NCBI GenBank assembly: GCA_963714145.1
Contig: OY970235.1
Location: 8,122,001 to 8,186,000 of the forward strand
From: JBBWZH01 sp035544115
GTDB taxonomy: Bacteria; Actinomycetota; Actinomycetes; Mycobacteriales; CADCTP01
Direction: 5' to 3'
Length of the DNA: 64,000 nt
Below, piece by piece: positions 15,816 to 26,266 of the stretch (positions within the stretch are counted from its first letter, which is position 1; each line of letters opens with the position of its first letter). Under the pieces are notes generated by a model. It was given only the letters and a program-made list of their open reading frames with translations, did not search any database and was not told the origin of the DNA. A program made the position numbers and the translations under genes.

Positions 15816-17417
15816 GTGGAGCAGAAGACCGTGCAGGCACGCCGCTGGTACATCCTCGGCGTGCTGGTGATCTGCCTGCTGGTGGTGATCCTGGACAACA
15901 CGATCCTGAACGTGGCGCTGAAGACCATCCAGCAGGATCTGAACGCCAGCCAGAGCGACATGGAATGGGCGATCAACTCCTACGTCCTGGTCTTCGCCGG
16001 GCTGCTGTTCACCTTCGGCGTGCTCGGTGACCGGTTCGGTCGGCGCCGGATCCTGATGATCGGCATGCTGGTCTTCGGCAGCACGTCCGCGCTGACCGCG
16101 TTCTCCCACAGTTCCGGGCAGTTGATCGCGGCCCGCGCGCTGATGGGCATCGGCGGCGCGATGGTCCAGCCGCAGACGCTGTCGATCATCACGAACGTGT
16201 TCGAGCCGCGCGAGCGGGGCAAGGCGATCGGCATCTGGGCCGGCTTCAGCGGGCTCGCGGTCGCGATCGGCCCGGTCACCGGCGGGTTCCTGCTGGAGCA
16301 CTTCTGGTGGGGCTCGGTGTTCCTGATCAACGTCCCGATCGTGCTGGTCGGGCTGGTCGGCATCGCGCTGCTGGTGCCCGAGTCACGCGACCCGCGGCCG
16401 GGCCGGATCGACCCGCTCGGCGTGCTGCTGTCCATCGCCGGGCTGGTGCTGCTGGTCTACGGGATCATCAAGGGCGGCCAGAGCAACGAGTGGGGCGGCG
16501 TGCAGGTGTGGGGCACGATGCTGCTCGGCGTCGCGCTGCTGGCCGCGTTCGTGCTGGCCGAGCGGCGCAGCAGCCACCCCTCGCTGGACATCTCGCTGTT
16601 CCGCAACCCGGCCTTCTCGGCTGGCACCGCGGCGATCGGCTTCACCTTCCTGGGCATGATGGGCTCCACCTTCTACCTGGCCTTCTACCTGCAGTTGGCG
16701 CGCGGCTACAGCCCGCTGCAGGCTGGGCTGTGCCTGGTGGCGGTGGCGATCCCGCTGATGATCGGGGCGGCCCGCAGCGGCCAGATGTCGCAGCGGTTCG
16801 GCCCGCGGGTGGTCGCCACCGTCGGGCTGCTGCTGGTCACCGTCTCCTACCTGGGCTACGTCTTCGTCGACCAGAACACGCCGCTGTGGGTGATCGAGCT
16901 GCAGATGGCCGTGATGGGCCTGGGCATGGGCAACGTGATGGCGCCGGCCACGAACGTGGTGATGGGCGCGGTGCCGCGGGAGAAGGCCGGCTCCGGAGCC
17001 GCGGTGAACAACACCATCCGCCAGGTCGGCGGCGCGTTCGGGGTGGCCATCCTCGGCTCGATCCTGGCCGCCTCCTACCGCGGCCGGTTCGGCCCGGCCG
17101 GCGACGCGCTGCCGGTGCAGACCCGCGGCGACGACGTGGCCGAGTCGGTCGGCGGCACGTTCGCCGCGATCGGCCGGACCGTGGCCGCGGTCGCCCGCGG
17201 CGAGCTGCCGCAGCAGGCGCTGGCCGCGGTGCCCGGGGTGCAGCGCGCCTCGATCGACTCGTTCATCGGCGCGATGCACGTCACGTCGATCGTGGCCGCC
17301 GGGTTCACGCTGCTGGGCGCGCTGGTGGTGGCCGCGTTCCTGCCCGGCCGGGCGGCCATGCACGAGCGCGGCGAAGCCGAGCAGGAGCGGGCCGACGCCG
17401 CGGCGGTCGGCGGCTGA
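15816..17417 (+). CDS. MFS drug efflux transporter, EmrB/QacA (DHA2) type
   Basis: 533 residues with about 14 membrane helices, the normal DHA2 size. Motif A between helices 2 and 3 reads GVLGDRFGRRRILMIG; the N-terminal LDNTILNVALKTIQQDLNAS and motif C-like GLAVAIGPVTGGFLLE also fit. These transporters export cationic drugs or peptides using the proton gradient. GTG 15816 is preceded by aggaggggg. The TetR gene follows 2 bases after the stop, so export and repression are co-transcribed. Confidence 0.92.
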   Translation: MEQKTVQARRWYILGVLVICLLVVILDNTILNVALKTIQQDLNASQSDMEWAINSYVLVFAGLLFTFGVLGDRFGRRRILMIGMLVFGSTSALTAFSHSSGQLIAARALMGIGGAMVQPQTLSIITNVFEPRERGKAIGIWAGFSGLAVAIGPVTGGFLLEHFWWGSVFLINVPIVLVGLVGIALLVPESRDPRPGRIDPLGVLLSIAGLVLLVYGIIKGGQSNEWGGVQVWGTMLLGVALLAAFVLAERRSSHPSLDISLFRNPAFSAGTAAIGFTFLGMMGSTFYLAFYLQLARGYSPLQAGLCLVAVAIPLMIGAARSGQMSQRFGPRVVATVGLLLVTVSYLGYVFVDQNTPLWVIELQMAVMGLGMGNVMAPATNVVMGAVPREKAGSGAAVNNTIRQVGGAFGVAILGSILAASYRGRFGPAGDALPVQTRGDDVAESVGGTFAAIGRTVAAVARGELPQQALAAVPGVQRASIDSFIGAMHVTSIVAAGFTLLGALVVAAFLPGRAAMHERGEAEQERADAAAVGG

Positions 17418-17419
17418 CG

Positions 17420-18148
17420 ATGCCCCGACGTGCTGCGGACGGGCCGCCCCGGACGCCCGGCCGGCCGCGAAGTGAGCAGGCCGAGCGCGCGATCCTGACC
17501 GCCACCCTCGACCTGCTGGCCGAGCACGGCGTCACCGGGCTGACCATGGAGGCGGTCGCGGCCCGGGCCGGGGTGGCCAAGACCACCGTCTACCGGCGCT
17601 GGTCCACCAAGGAAGAACTGGTCGTGGACACGCTGGTGCAGCTCAAGGGCCCGGTGCAGGCCGCCCCGGCCGGCCCGGTCCGGGAGTCGCTCTGCCTGCT
17701 GCTGAACCGGATGCGGGCCGGCTGGCAGACCGGTGGCACGGCCGGGCTGATGCGCCGGCTGATCGGCGAGGCGGACGACTACCCGCAGCTGACCGAGGCG
17801 TACTGGCGGCGGGTGGTCGGCCCGCGCCGGCAGGTGCTGCGCGAGGTGCTCGAGCGCGGCGTCGACGCCGGCCTGATCGGCCCGGATGCCGACCTGGACC
17901 TGATGATCGAGGTACTGGTCGCCCCGCTGCTGGTGCGGACGGTGATCAGGCCGGTCCCGGTCACCGACGACCAGGTCGCCGCGATCGTGGACGCGGTGCT
18001 GGCCGGCGCCGCGCCGGCCGCCGGCCGCCCGTTCGAAGCCCCGGCTGCGGCTGCCCCGGCCGGGGCTGCCCCGGCTGGGGCAGCGGCCGGCCGGGCTGCT
18101 GACGCCGCCGGGCCGGCCGCGCCGGCGGGGACGGTTCTGGCAGGCTAG
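17420..18148 (+). CDS. TetR-family transcriptional regulator with Ala/Pro-rich tail
   Basis: 242 residues. The DNA-binding domain is at residues about 20-70 ([40 protein letters not shown]). A TetR_C-like ligand domain follows to about residue 200, then a 40-residue tail of Ala, Pro and Gly ([17 protein letters not shown]) that is low complexity and probably unstructured. It probably represses the upstream MFS gene through the dyad at 15705-15737. Confidence 0.88.
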   Translation: MPRRAADGPPRTPGRPRSEQAERAILTATLDLLAEHGVTGLTMEAVAARAGVAKTTVYRRWSTKEELVVDTLVQLKGPVQAAPAGPVRESLCLLLNRMRAGWQTGGTAGLMRRLIGEADDYPQLTEAYWRRVVGPRRQVLREVLERGVDAGLIGPDADLDLMIEVLVAPLLVRTVIRPVPVTDDQVAAIVDAVLAGAAPAAGRPFEAPAAAAPAGAAPAGAAAGRAADAAGPAAPAGTVLAG

Positions 18149-18152
18149 GCGC

Positions 18153-18908
18153 ATGGCTGGGAACCAGATCGGCACGCTGGTGCTGCTCCGCCACGGCGAG
18201 AGCGAGTGGAACGCGAAGAACCTGTTCACCGGCTGGGTGGACGTCGGCCTCTCGGCCAAGGGCGAGGCGGAGGCGCGGCGCGGCGGCGAGCTGCTCCGCG
18301 AGACCGGCCTGCTGCCCGACGTGCTGCACACGTCGGTGCAGCGCCGGGCGGTCCGCACCGCGGAGATCGCGCTGGAGGCGGCCGAGCGGTCCTGGATCCC
18401 GGTGCGCCGGTCCTGGCGGCTGAACGAGCGGCACTACGGCGCCCTGCAGGGCAAGAACAAGGCCGAGGTCCGGGCCACGTACGGCGACGAGCAGTTCATG
18501 ACCTGGCGCCGCTCGTACGACGTGCCGCCGCCGCCGCTGCCGGACGACGACGAGTGGTCGCAGGCCGGCGACCCGCGCTACGCCAGCCTGTTCGAGCTGC
18601 TGCCGCGGACCGAGTGCCTGGCCGACGTCGTCGAGCGGATGCTGCCGTACTGGTACGACGCGCTGGTGCCCGACCTGCTGCTCGGCCGCACGGTACTGGT
18701 CGCCGCGCACGGCAACTCGCTGCGCGCGCTGGTCAAGCACCTGGACGGGCTGACCGACGAGGCGGTGGTCGGGCTGAACATCCCGACCGGCATCCCGCTG
18801 CGCTACGACCTGACCGCCGGGCTGCGGCCGGCCACCCCGGGCGGCCAGTACCTCGACCCGGCCGCGGCCGCCGCCTCGATCGAGGCAGTCAAGAACCAGG
18901 GTCGCTGA
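18153..18908 (+). CDS. gpmA: 2,3-bisphosphoglycerate-dependent phosphoglycerate mutase
   Basis: 251 residues. Interconverts 3- and 2-phosphoglycerate in glycolysis. Catalytic phospho-His14 is in [10 protein letters not shown], the substrate loop [13 protein letters not shown] follows, then [14 protein letters not shown] and the second catalytic His in [14 protein letters not shown]. Full length for a dPGM. It starts 4 bases after the TetR stop but is a core gene: in M. tuberculosis gpm1 also precedes senX3-regX3. Confidence 0.95.
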   Translation: MAGNQIGTLVLLRHGESEWNAKNLFTGWVDVGLSAKGEAEARRGGELLRETGLLPDVLHTSVQRRAVRTAEIALEAAERSWIPVRRSWRLNERHYGALQGKNKAEVRATYGDEQFMTWRRSYDVPPPPLPDDDEWSQAGDPRYASLFELLPRTECLADVVERMLPYWYDALVPDLLLGRTVLVAAHGNSLRALVKHLDGLTDEAVVGLNIPTGIPLRYDLTAGLRPATPGGQYLDPAAAAASIEAVKNQGR

Positions 18909-18912
18909 GCCG

Positions 18913-19602
18913 TCAGAGGCCGAGGGCGGTCTCCGGCCGCCCGTTGCCCGCGGCGGCCGGCTGCGGCATCTCGCCGGTGACCAGGTAGATCACCTGGCGG
19001 GCCACCGAGACCGAGTGGTCGGCGAACCGCTCGTAGTAGCGGCCGATCAGGGTGATGTCGATGGCCGGCTCGACACCCTGCGCCCAGTCGTCGGCGAGCA
19101 GGATCGCGAACAGCCGGCGGTGCAGCAGGTCCATCCGGTCGTCGTCGGTCTCGATCTGCTCGGCCAGTTCGGCGTCCTTGCCGGCGAGCACGTCCCGGGT
19201 CTTGTCGGCGATCCGGACCGCGATATCGCCCATCTCCCGGATCGTGTCCTGCACCTCGGCCGGCACCGCGGCGGCCGGGTAGCGCATCCGGGCCACCTTC
19301 GCCACATGCAGCGCCAGATCGCCCATCCGCTCCAGATCGGCAACCATCCGGAGTGTCGTGACGATCGTGCGCAGGTCGCGCGCCACCGGTTGCTGCCGGG
19401 CGAGCAGGTCGAATGCCTTGCGCTCGCTGTCGTCGCGGACCGCGTCGACCTTTTCGTCGTCGGAGATGACCCGCTCGGCGAGGGTCAGGTCCACGTCGAG
19501 CAGGGCGCTGGTCGCCTGCTGCATCGCGACGCTGACCAGGCCGGTCATCTCTACGAGCGACTCACCGAGTTGGTTGAGCTCATCGTGGAACGTCTCCCGC
19601 AT
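18913..19602 (-). CDS. phoU: Phosphate transport system regulatory protein
   Basis: 229 residues made of two PhoU helical repeats; the motifs TLRMVADLERMGDLALHVAK (first) and LIGRYYERFADHSVSVARQV (second) carry the E/D-rich metal-binding patterns. PhoU couples phosphate-transporter state to the sensor kinase. ATG 19602 has gaaggag upstream; a longer frame to 19758 would run through the intergenic region. It is divergent from senX3-regX3, an arrangement also found in Streptomyces around phoU-phoRP. Confidence 0.93.
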   Translation of the reverse strand: MRETFHDELNQLGESLVEMTGLVSVAMQQATSALLDVDLTLAERVISDDEKVDAVRDDSERKAFDLLARQQPVARDLRTIVTTLRMVADLERMGDLALHVAKVARMRYPAAAVPAEVQDTIREMGDIAVRIADKTRDVLAGKDAELAEQIETDDDRMDLLHRRLFAILLADDWAQGVEPAIDITLIGRYYERFADHSVSVARQVIYLVTGEMPQPAAAGNGRPETALGL

Positions 19603-19707
19603 ACCAGCTCCTTCGGCTGTGCATACATCTACGCCCGCGCGGGCCACGACGGCCGGCGGGACGTGTCTGGTGGGAAGGCTAGTCCGCCCGGTCACATTGC
19701 CCGGCTT

Positions 19708-19740
19708 GGGCGGTGAACATGCGCGGTACGAGTAGTGAAC
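19708..19740 (-). promoter_or_regulatory. Candidate PHO box: three 11-base direct repeats
   Basis: Read on the minus strand the units are GTTCACTACTC, GTACCGCGCAT and GTTCACCGCCC, back to back. The 11-base period and the GTTCA core match the PhoP/RegX3 binding boxes of Actinobacteria. The box is about 105 bases from the phoU start and 83 from the senX3 start, so it could serve either promoter. Confidence 0.65.
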
Positions 19741-19810
19741 TCCTCGGGGTGGCGGCATGACCCTTCCCAGCTTGTCGGCACAGTGCGCCGGACCGGCGGG
19801 CCGCTGACCT

Positions 19811-19816
19811 TACGAT
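19811..19816 (+). promoter_or_regulatory. -10 hexamer TACGAT of senX3
   Basis: TACGAT is followed by 6 bases and GTG 19823: predicted leaderless start. Confidence 0.5.
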
Positions 19817-19822
19817 CGGTCC

Positions 19823-21150
19823 GTGGACATCGCGGTGGCGGTGCCGGTCGCCCTGCTTGCGGGCTCGGCCGTCGGCGTCGCCGTTACCTATCTGCTGCCG
19901 GCCCGGCGCCGGCGGGCGGCCCGGTCGGCGCCGCCCGCGGTGCCGGCGCGGCCGGTGCCGGCTGCCGCCGAGGAGCTCTCCCGGCGGGTGCTGGAGGTCA
20001 TGCGGTCCGGCGCGCTGGTGCTCGACTCGGCCGACGAGGTGGTGCTGGCCAACCCGGCCGCCCGGGCGATGGGCGTGATGCGCGGCGGCCGGCTGGTGGT
20101 GGACGAGATGCGCCGGCTGGCCCGCGGCGCCCGCCGGTCCGGCGAGCCCGCGCACGCGGTGCTGGACATGCCGCGCAACCGGCTCGGCCGGGAGCCGGTC
20201 GCGGTGAGCGTGCAGGCCGCCCCGCTGGCCGAGACCGGCTACGTGGCGCTGCTGCTGGAGGACGTGACCGAGTCGCGCCGGCTGGAGGCGGTCCGCCGGG
20301 ACTTCGTGGCCAACGTCAGCCACGAGCTGAAGACCCCGGTCGGCGCGCTCAGCCTGCTGGCCGAGGCGGTGCAGGACGCCGCCGACGAGCCGACCGCGGT
20401 GCGCCGGTTCGCCAGCCGGATGCAGCACGAGGGGCACCGGCTGGGCCGGCTGGTGCAGGAACTGATCGAGCTGTCCCGGCTGCAGGGCGCCGACCCGCTG
20501 CCCACCCCGGCGATCGTCGTGGTCGACCGGCTGATCGGCGAGGTGCTGGACCGGACCCGGCTGGCGGCCGAGTCCGCCGGCATCTCGGTCGTCTCCGGCG
20601 GCGACACCGGGCTGACCGTGCGCGGCAGCGAGCCGCAACTGGTCACCGCGGTGGCGAACCTGGTCGACAACGCGGTGGCGTACAGCCCGGCGGCACCCGG
20701 GTCGCCGTCGGCACCCGGCGGCGGGCCGGCTGGGTCGAGATCTCCGTCTCCGACCAGGGCATCGGCATCGCCGAGCAGGACCTGGACCGGATCTTCGAGC
20801 GGTTCTACCGGGCCGATCCGGCGCGGTCCCGGGCCACCGGCGGCACCGGCCTGGGCCTGGCCATCGTCAAGCACATCGCCAGCAACCACGGTGGCGAGGT
20901 CAGCGTATGGAGCGTGGAGGGGTCCGGTTCCACGTTCACCCTGCGGCTGCCGGCGGCCGCGCCACTGTTCGGGTCCGGGTCGGCGGACGACGACGACCTG
21001 GACGGCAATCCAGACGGCAACCCGGACAGCGGTCCAGACGGCGACCTGGCCCGCGACGACGAGCCGGCCGGCGGCGCCGCTGCCGACCGGACGCCGCCAG
21101 CCGGACCATCCGGCGCCAATCCCGGGCGTACTTCCGCCCGGCTCCCCTGA
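19823..21150 (+). CDS. senX3: Sensor histidine kinase SenX3, frameshifted
   Basis: About 442 residues after repair. Order: N-terminal membrane helix ([20 protein letters not shown]), PAS-like segment ([20 protein letters not shown]), dimerisation domain with phospho-acceptor His167 in [16 protein letters not shown], and ATPase domain with N box [10 protein letters not shown]1 SDQGIGI and G2 [12 protein letters not shown]. The ATPase part switches to the -1 frame at about base 20690; adding one G there reads [14 protein letters not shown], as in homologues. A 60-residue Asp/Pro/Gly-rich tail follows. SenX3 is the phosphate-starvation sensor that phosphorylates RegX3. Confidence 0.88.
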
Positions 21151-21160
21151 GAGGAACCGC

Positions 21161-21846
21161 GTGACCCGAGTGCTGGTCGTGGAGGATGAGGAGTCGTTCT
21201 CCGACGCGCTGTCGTACATGCTGCGGCAAGGAGGGCTTCGAGGTCGCGGTCGCGGCCACCGGCCCGGACGCGCTCAGCGAGTTCGACCGGACCGGCGCCG
21301 ACATCGTGCTGCTCGACCTGATGCTGCCCGGAGATGTCCGGCACCGAGGTGTGCCGGACAGCTGCGGCAGCGGTCCAGCGTCCCGATCATCATGGTCACC
21401 GCCCGGGACAGCGAGATCGACAAGGTGGTCGGCCTGGAGATCGGCGCCGACGACTACGTCACCAAGCCGTACTCGTCCGCGCGAGCTGGTCGCCCGGATC
21501 CGGGCCGTGCTGCGCCGCCGGTGCCGAGCCGGAGGAGCTGGTGCCGGCGACGCTGGCGGCCGGCCCGGTGCGGATGGACGTGGACCGGCACGTGGTCACC
21601 GTCGACGGCGGCCAGGTGCCGCTGCCGCTCAAGGAGTTCGACCTGCTGGAGCTGCTGCTGCGCAACGCCGGCCGGGTGCTGACCCGCGGCCAGCTGATCG
21701 ACCGGGTCTGGGGCGCCGACTACGTCGGCGACACCAAGACGCTGGACGTGCACGTCAAGCGGCTGCGCTCCAAGATCGAGCCGGAGCCGTCCACCCCGCG
21801 CTACATCGTCACCGTCCGCGGCCTGGGCTACAAGTTCGAGCCCTGA
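21161..21846 (+). CDS. regX3: Response regulator RegX3, broken by five single-base insertions
   Basis: An OmpR/PhoB-type regulator, about 227 residues after repair. Receiver domain: [20 protein letters not shown], phospho-Asp in [20 protein letters not shown] and the switch Lys in [19 protein letters not shown]-binding winged helix: [36 protein letters not shown] and the final [10 protein letters not shown]. The frame moves by +1 five times, at about 21227, 21333, 21358, 21479 and 21519, each time between codons of a well conserved motif; removing five bases restores the full family sequence. No stop codon or loss of motifs is seen, so an error-prone read is far likelier than decay. It starts 10 bases after senX3. 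Confidence 0.88.
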
Positions 21847-21876
21847 TCCTGCTCGGGCCTGGTGGCGGTGGGTAGC

Positions 21877-22684
21877 TCAGCCCTTCGGCTCGGCCGGGTG
21901 GATGGCGATCAGCCGGCCGGCGGCCATCCGGGCGCCGGCGAGGCGGGCCAGTTCGTCGTACGCGGCCTGGCCGATCAGCGCGGTCAGCTCCGGGCCGTAC
22001 GAGACGTACAGCGGCTCGCCGCCGACGTGCGCGTCCGGTGACGACGTGCACCACCAGTGCAGGTCGTGCCCGCCCTCGCCCCAGCCCCGCCGGTCGAACT
22101 CGGTCACCGAGGACACCAGCACCTTGGTGCCGTCGGCCCGGTCCACCCAGTCCTGCTCGCGCCGGACCGGCAGCTGCCAGCAGACGTCCGGCTTGTACTC
22201 CAGCGGGTGCCGGCCGTCGCGCAGCGCCTGCGCGTGCAGCGCGCAGCCCCCGCCGCCGGCGAACCCGGGCCGGTTGAGGAAGATGCAGGCGCCGTCCACC
22301 GTGCGGGTGCGGCGGCGCCGGTCGTCGTCGCCGACGCTGTCCAGCTCGGTGTACCGCGCTTGAGCCTTCTTCGGCGTACTGCCAGGTCTCCGGGGTCAGC
22401 TCCCGGGCGGCCCGGGTGACCCGTTTCTCGTCGTCCGTGTCGGTGAAGAACGCGCCGTGCGTGCAGCAGCCGTCGTCCGGCCGGCCGGCCAGGATGCCGT
22501 GGCAGCCGCGGCCGAAGATGCAGGTCCAGCGGGACAGCAGCCAGGTCAGGTCGGCCCGGATGAGGTGCTCGGCGTCGGCCGGATCGACGAACTCGACCCA
22601 TTCGCGGGGGAAGTCCAGGGGCGCCTCGCGAGCCGCCGGCTCGCGGGCCGCCGGCGGGGCCGGCCGGGCGTCGGACAGTGTCAC
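21877..22684 (-). CDS. Conserved Cys-rich protein (Rv0495c-like), frameshifted
   Basis: About 268 residues after repair. Conserved actinobacterial protein of unknown function, recognised by [60 protein letters not shown] and [12 protein letters not shown]; the repeated cysteines suggest a metal or Fe-S site. From memory the homologue Rv0495c holds the same place between regX3 and ppx. The frame shifts by one inserted base at about 22366; removing it gives [17 protein letters not shown] 22684 is set by a TACCGT hexamer 6 bases upstream on the minus strand. Confidence 0.8.
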
Positions 22685-22690
22685 CTGCAC

Positions 22691-22696
22691 ACGGTA
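22691..22696 (-). promoter_or_regulatory. -10 hexamer TACCGT of the Cys-rich gene
   Basis: TACCGT, 6 bases, GTG 22684 on the minus strand; decides the start and implies a leaderless transcript. Confidence 0.45.
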
Positions 22697-22858
22697 CGAC
22701 CTGGATCCGCGCCCCGGTACGGCGGAGCCCCCGCCGCGCCGGACTCCGTCGGGACGGGCACCCGCCGGGGCGGCCCGCGGCCGGTCCGCCGGGCGTCCGT
22801 TCGGGCAGGCATTGCGGACGGATCGGGTCACCCGGCGGCGGGAGCAGCGGCGGTCGCC

Positions 22859-22864
22859 TACCGT
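22859..22864 (+). promoter_or_regulatory. -10 hexamer TACCGT of the ppx/gppA gene
   Basis: TACCGT is followed by ATGCGC and then ATG 22871; the 6-base gap favours the second ATG as a leaderless start over ATG 22865. Confidence 0.45.
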
Positions 22865-22870
22865 ATGCGC

Positions 22871-23803
22871 ATGCGTCTGGGGGTGCTCGACGTCGGTTCG
22901 AACACCGTGCACCTGCTTGTCGTGGACGCGCACCGCGGCGCCCACCCGACCCCGGCCCGGTCGGAGAAGAGCGTGCTGCGGCTGGCCGAGAACGTCGACT
23001 CCAGCGGCAAGCTGGCCCGCCGCGGCGCGGACGCGCTGGTCGCCGCGGTCGCCGGCGCGGCCAGGTCGGCGAAGGAGCTCGGCTGCGACGACCTGCTGGC
23101 GTTCGCCACCTCGGCGGTCCGGGACGCGGCCAACTCGGCCAAGGTGCTGGAGCGGGTGCACACCGAGACCGGCGTCGACCTGCAGGTGCTGACCGGCCCG
23201 GACGAGGCCCGGCTGACCTTCCTGGCGGTCCGCCGCTGGTTCGGCTGGAGCGCCGGGCGGCTGCTCGACCTGGACATCGGCGGTGGCTCGCTGGAGATCT
23301 CCTGCGGCCTGGACGAGGAACCCGACCTGGCCGTCTCGCTGCCGCTGGGGGCCGGCCGGCTCGGCCGGGAGCGGTTCCGCGGCGACCCGCCGCCCCGGGC
23401 CCAGGTCGCCACCCTGCGCGAGCATGTGGACCGTGAGCTGGCCCCGGTGGCCCGGCAGTTGGCCGGCCTCGGCACCCCGGACCGGGCCGCGGCCACCTCC
23501 AAGACGTTCCGGTCGCTGGCCCGGCTGACCGGCGCGGCGCCGTCCAGCGCCGGCCCGCGGGCCCGCCGGGTGCTCACCATCACCGGGCTCCGGCAGGTGA
23601 TCGGCTTCATCTCCCGGATCCCGTCCGCCGATCTCGCCGATCTGGAAGGGGTCAGCCCGGACCGGGCGCACCAGCTGCTCGCCGGCGCCGTGGTGGCCGA
23701 GGCGACCATGCGCGCGCTGGACCTCGTCCAGGTCGAGATTTGCCCTTGGGCCCTCCGAGAGGGTGTCATCTTGCGGAGACTGGACTGGCTGGATGGTGCC
23801 TGA
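22871..23803 (+). CDS. ppx: Ppx/GppA-family exopolyphosphatase
   Basis: 310 residues. The ASKHA-fold phosphate loops are [17 protein letters not shown] at the start and [14 protein letters not shown] in the middle; VFRSLARL and a C-terminal [20 protein letters not shown] complete the family pattern. Short actinobacterial members (like Rv0496) degrade polyphosphate or (p)ppGpp-type alarmones. The position right after the phosphate-sensing genes senX3-regX3 fits phosphate stress physiology. Its stop overlaps the ATG of the next gene. Confidence 0.9.
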   Translation: MRLGVLDVGSNTVHLLVVDAHRGAHPTPARSEKSVLRLAENVDSSGKLARRGADALVAAVAGAARSAKELGCDDLLAFATSAVRDAANSAKVLERVHTETGVDLQVLTGPDEARLTFLAVRRWFGWSAGRLLDLDIGGGSLEISCGLDEEPDLAVSLPLGAGRLGRERFRGDPPPRAQVATLREHVDRELAPVARQLAGLGTPDRAAATSKTFRSLARLTGAAPSSAGPRARRVLTITGLRQVIGFISRIPSADLADLEGVSPDRAHQLLAGAVVAEATMRALDLVQVEICPWALREGVILRRLDWLDGA

Positions 23804-25182
23804 TGGGACGACATTCTCGGTCCGACCCCGCCGCCGGGGCTGCCCCGCCGGCCGGTCCGCCGGCCGGGTCCGCGGCCGGCGAGCCGTACGTTCCGCCTGG
23901 TCAGACCGCCGGTGAGACCACCTGGGAGCACTGGTGGGAGAAGACCGGCGCGCAGCCCCGGATCGAGGCGCCGATCGCCGACGACCCGCCGCACCTGACC
24001 CGCTCCGCCGCCCCGTCCCACCCGCTCCCGTCCCGCGCTCCGGCCGCCCGGCCGCCGGTGGGTCTGCCGCCGCCCGGCGTGCCCCGTCCCGCCCCGTTTG
24101 ACGGGCCCCGGCTCGATCCGCCCGGGCCCGGCCCGGGCGGGCCCGGCCATGGCGGGCCGGGGTACGACGGCGGTTCGGGGTTCGGTGCCGGGTCGGCAGC
24201 CACGAACGGATACCGGCCCGGCGGCGCGCTGCCGCCGCCCGGCCGGCACGGCTCCGCCGGATACCTGCCGGCGTCCCCGCCGCGCGGCCCCGATGAGGAC
24301 GACTACCGCAGCGGCCCGCTGACCGGCACCGGCTCGCATCCCGGCCTGCTGCCCGGCCCGATCGCGGCGTACCCGGCCGCCTTCCCGCCCGACGACCAGC
24401 CGGTGAACGGTCACGGCGGCGGGTACCTGGCCCTGCCCGGCCCGATCGGCGGGCCCGCCGGGCCGGTGAACGGTCGCGGCGGGTACCGGACCGGGGCCGA
24501 CGATCCGCTCGGGCCGAACGGCCTACCGCCGGGTGCCGGGCCGGTGAACGGGCACGGCGGGTACCCGGCGCCGGACGACGGTCCGCGCGGCCGGCCCGGC
24601 GCCGGCGCGGTGAACGGTCACGGCGGCTACCCGCTGCCCGATGACAGCGGGTTCGACCCCGGGCCGGTGACCGGGCCGGGTGGCTACCCGGGCCCGGCCG
24701 ACGAGCCGGCCGGCGCGACCGGGCGGCGCGGTCCGGTGCGGGCGGTGCCGGACCCGGACGACACCGGCTCCCGGCGCCGGCGGCGCCGGGCGGCCGACGA
24801 CGACCTGCCGCCGGACCGGGCCGGCAGCCCGGCGCTGCGCGCGGTCGACCCGGCCCCGGACGGGCGGGACGGCGACACCGATGACGACGACTACGCGGAC
24901 GAACCGGCGCTGATCCTGCAGTGGGGCATGTTCGTGCTGCAGACGATCTTCGGGGCGGCCAGCGGGTTGGGTATCTGGCTCGGCTTCCACGTGCTCTGGG
25001 AGCGGTACCCGTTCTACGCGGCGGCGGGCGTGGGCGGCTCGGTCACCGTGCTGCTGGTGGTGGCCCGTTGGCTGCGCCGCCGGTACGGGCACGATCTGGA
25101 CCTGCTCACCTCGATCATCGTGGTCGGCATCGGGGTGGTGCTGACCGTGCTGCCGGCGGCATTCTCGCTGCAGAACCGCTGA
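23803..25182 (+). CDS. Pro/Gly-rich membrane protein with C-terminal three-helix domain (Rv0497-like)
   Basis: 459 residues. Residues 1 to about 365 are disordered Pro/Gly/Asp-rich sequence that starts with a conserved-looking [13 protein letters not shown] and includes five copies of a 20-26 residue unit beginning with P/A-V-N-G-H/R-G-G-Y (bases about 24396-24690). The last 90 residues carry three membrane helices ([60 protein letters not shown]). The gene overlaps ppx and matches the place and topology of Rv0497. Function unknown; the C-terminal domain is the conserved part. Confidence 0.75.
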   Translation: MGRHSRSDPAAGAAPPAGPPAGSAAGEPYVPPGQTAGETTWEHWWEKTGAQPRIEAPIADDPPHLTRSAAPSHPLPSRAPAARPPVGLPPPGVPRPAPFDGPRLDPPGPGPGGPGHGGPGYDGGSGFGAGSAATNGYRPGGALPPPGRHGSAGYLPASPPRGPDEDDYRSGPLTGTGSHPGLLPGPIAAYPAAFPPDDQPVNGHGGGYLALPGPIGGPAGPVNGRGGYRTGADDPLGPNGLPPGAGPVNGHGGYPAPDDGPRGRPGAGAVNGHGGYPLPDDSGFDPGPVTGPGGYPGPADEPAGATGRRGPVRAVPDPDDTGSRRRRRRAADDDLPPDRAGSPALRAVDPAPDGRDGDTDDDDYADEPALILQWGMFVLQTIFGAASGLGIWLGFHVLWERYPFYAAAGVGGSVTVLLVVARWLRRRYGHDLDLLTSIIVVGIGVVLTVLPAAFSLQNR

Positions 25183-25197
25183 CCTGGCGGCGCCGCG

Positions 25198-25203
25198 TAG
25201 CCT
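25198..25203 (+). promoter_or_regulatory. -10 hexamer TAGCCT of the TIM-barrel gene
   Basis: TAGCCT is followed by 7 bases and GTG 25211; leaderless start predicted. Confidence 0.45.
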
Positions 25204-25210
25204 GGGGTTC

Positions 25211-26266
25211 GTGACGACGAGCCCGGCCAGCCGCGACGGCGCGGCTGCCGGCGGCGGCGCTGCCGGCCCGGCCGGCCGCGCGGGCCGTCCCGGCCAGCTG
25301 AGCCGAGCCGGCGGCAGCGGTGCGGCGGCTGGCCCCGGCCGGGCCGGCCGGGCCGCCCAGGTGGGCCCGCCCCGCGGCACCGGCGCGGCGAACGGCCGGC
25401 CATCCGCCCGGGCCGCAGCCGCCACTGCCAAGCCGGCGGGCGAGTCCGCGCTGGGCCGGCCGGTGACCGTGCCGGCCGCGCGGGTCGGCCTGTCCACGGC
25501 GTCGGTCTATCCGGAGAGCACCGCCGTCGCGTTCGAGTTGGCCGCCCGGCTCGGCTACGACGGCGTCGAGGTGATGGTCTGGACCGACCCGGTCAGCCAG
25601 GACCCGGACGCGCTGCGCCGGCTGTCCGACTACCACGGGGTGCCGATCCTGGCCCTGCACGCGCCCTGCCTGGTGATCACCCAGCGGGTCTGGGGCACCG
25701 AGCCGTGGGGAAAGCTGCAGCGGGCCCGGGCGGCGGCCGAGCGGCTCGGCGCCGGCACCGTGGTGGTGCACCCGCCGTTCCGCTGGCAGCGCGACTACGC
25801 CCGCACGTTCCGTACCGGCATCGACCGGCTGGCCGGCGAGACCGACGTCCGGTTCGCCGTGGAGAACATGTTCCCGCTGCGGGTGCGCGGCCGTGAGGTC
25901 TCCGCCTACGCGCCGGACTGGGACCCGACCGATGAGCCGCACCGGCACTTCACCCTGGACATCTCGCACACGGCGGTGGCCCGGGCCGACCCGCTGGCGC
26001 TGATGGACAAGATCGGCGGCCGGCTGGCGCACGTGCACATCGCCGATGGCACCGGCCTGGCCAAGGACGAGCACCTGGTGCCGGGCCGCGGCAGCCAGCC
26101 GTGCGGCGAGCTACTCGGCCGGCTGGCCGAGCGCGCCTTCACCGGCACCGTGATCGTCGAGGTCAACACCCGCCGGGTGATCACCCGCCCGGAACGCGAG
26201 AACGACCTGGCCGAGGCCCTCGCCTTCACCCGCCTGCACCTGGCCACCGCCCCCGCCCTCACCTGA
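25211..26266 (+). CDS. Sugar phosphate isomerase/epimerase-like TIM barrel (Rv0498-like)
   Basis: 351 residues. The first about 85 residues are an Ala/Gly/Pro-rich extension; the barrel begins at [20 protein letters not shown]. Metal-binding type residues of the AP endonuclease 2 / xylose-isomerase-like superfamily appear in [46 protein letters not shown] and TVIVEVNTR. It would isomerise or epimerise a small sugar, or act as an endonuclease IV-like hydrolase; the exact role is not known. Homologue Rv0498 holds the same place. Confidence 0.82.
   Translation: MTTSPASRDGAAAGGGAAGPAGRAGRPGQLSRAGGSGAAAGPGRAGRAAQVGPPRGTGAANGRPSARAAAATAKPAGESALGRPVTVPAARVGLSTASVYPESTAVAFELAARLGYDGVEVMVWTDPVSQDPDALRRLSDYHGVPILALHAPCLVITQRVWGTEPWGKLQRARAAAERLGAGTVVVHPPFRWQRDYARTFRTGIDRLAGETDVRFAVENMFPLRVRGREVSAYAPDWDPTDEPHRHFTLDISHTAVARADPLALMDKIGGRLAHVHIADGTGLAKDEHLVPGRGSQPCGELLGRLAERAFTGTVIVEVNTRRVITRPERENDLAEALAFTRLHLATAPALT

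Noticed and set aside
20690..21530. Programmed ribosomal frameshifting in senX3-regX3
   Set aside because: Shifts lack slippery heptamers, differ in context, and five in one gene is not a known programmed pattern; orthologues need no shift.
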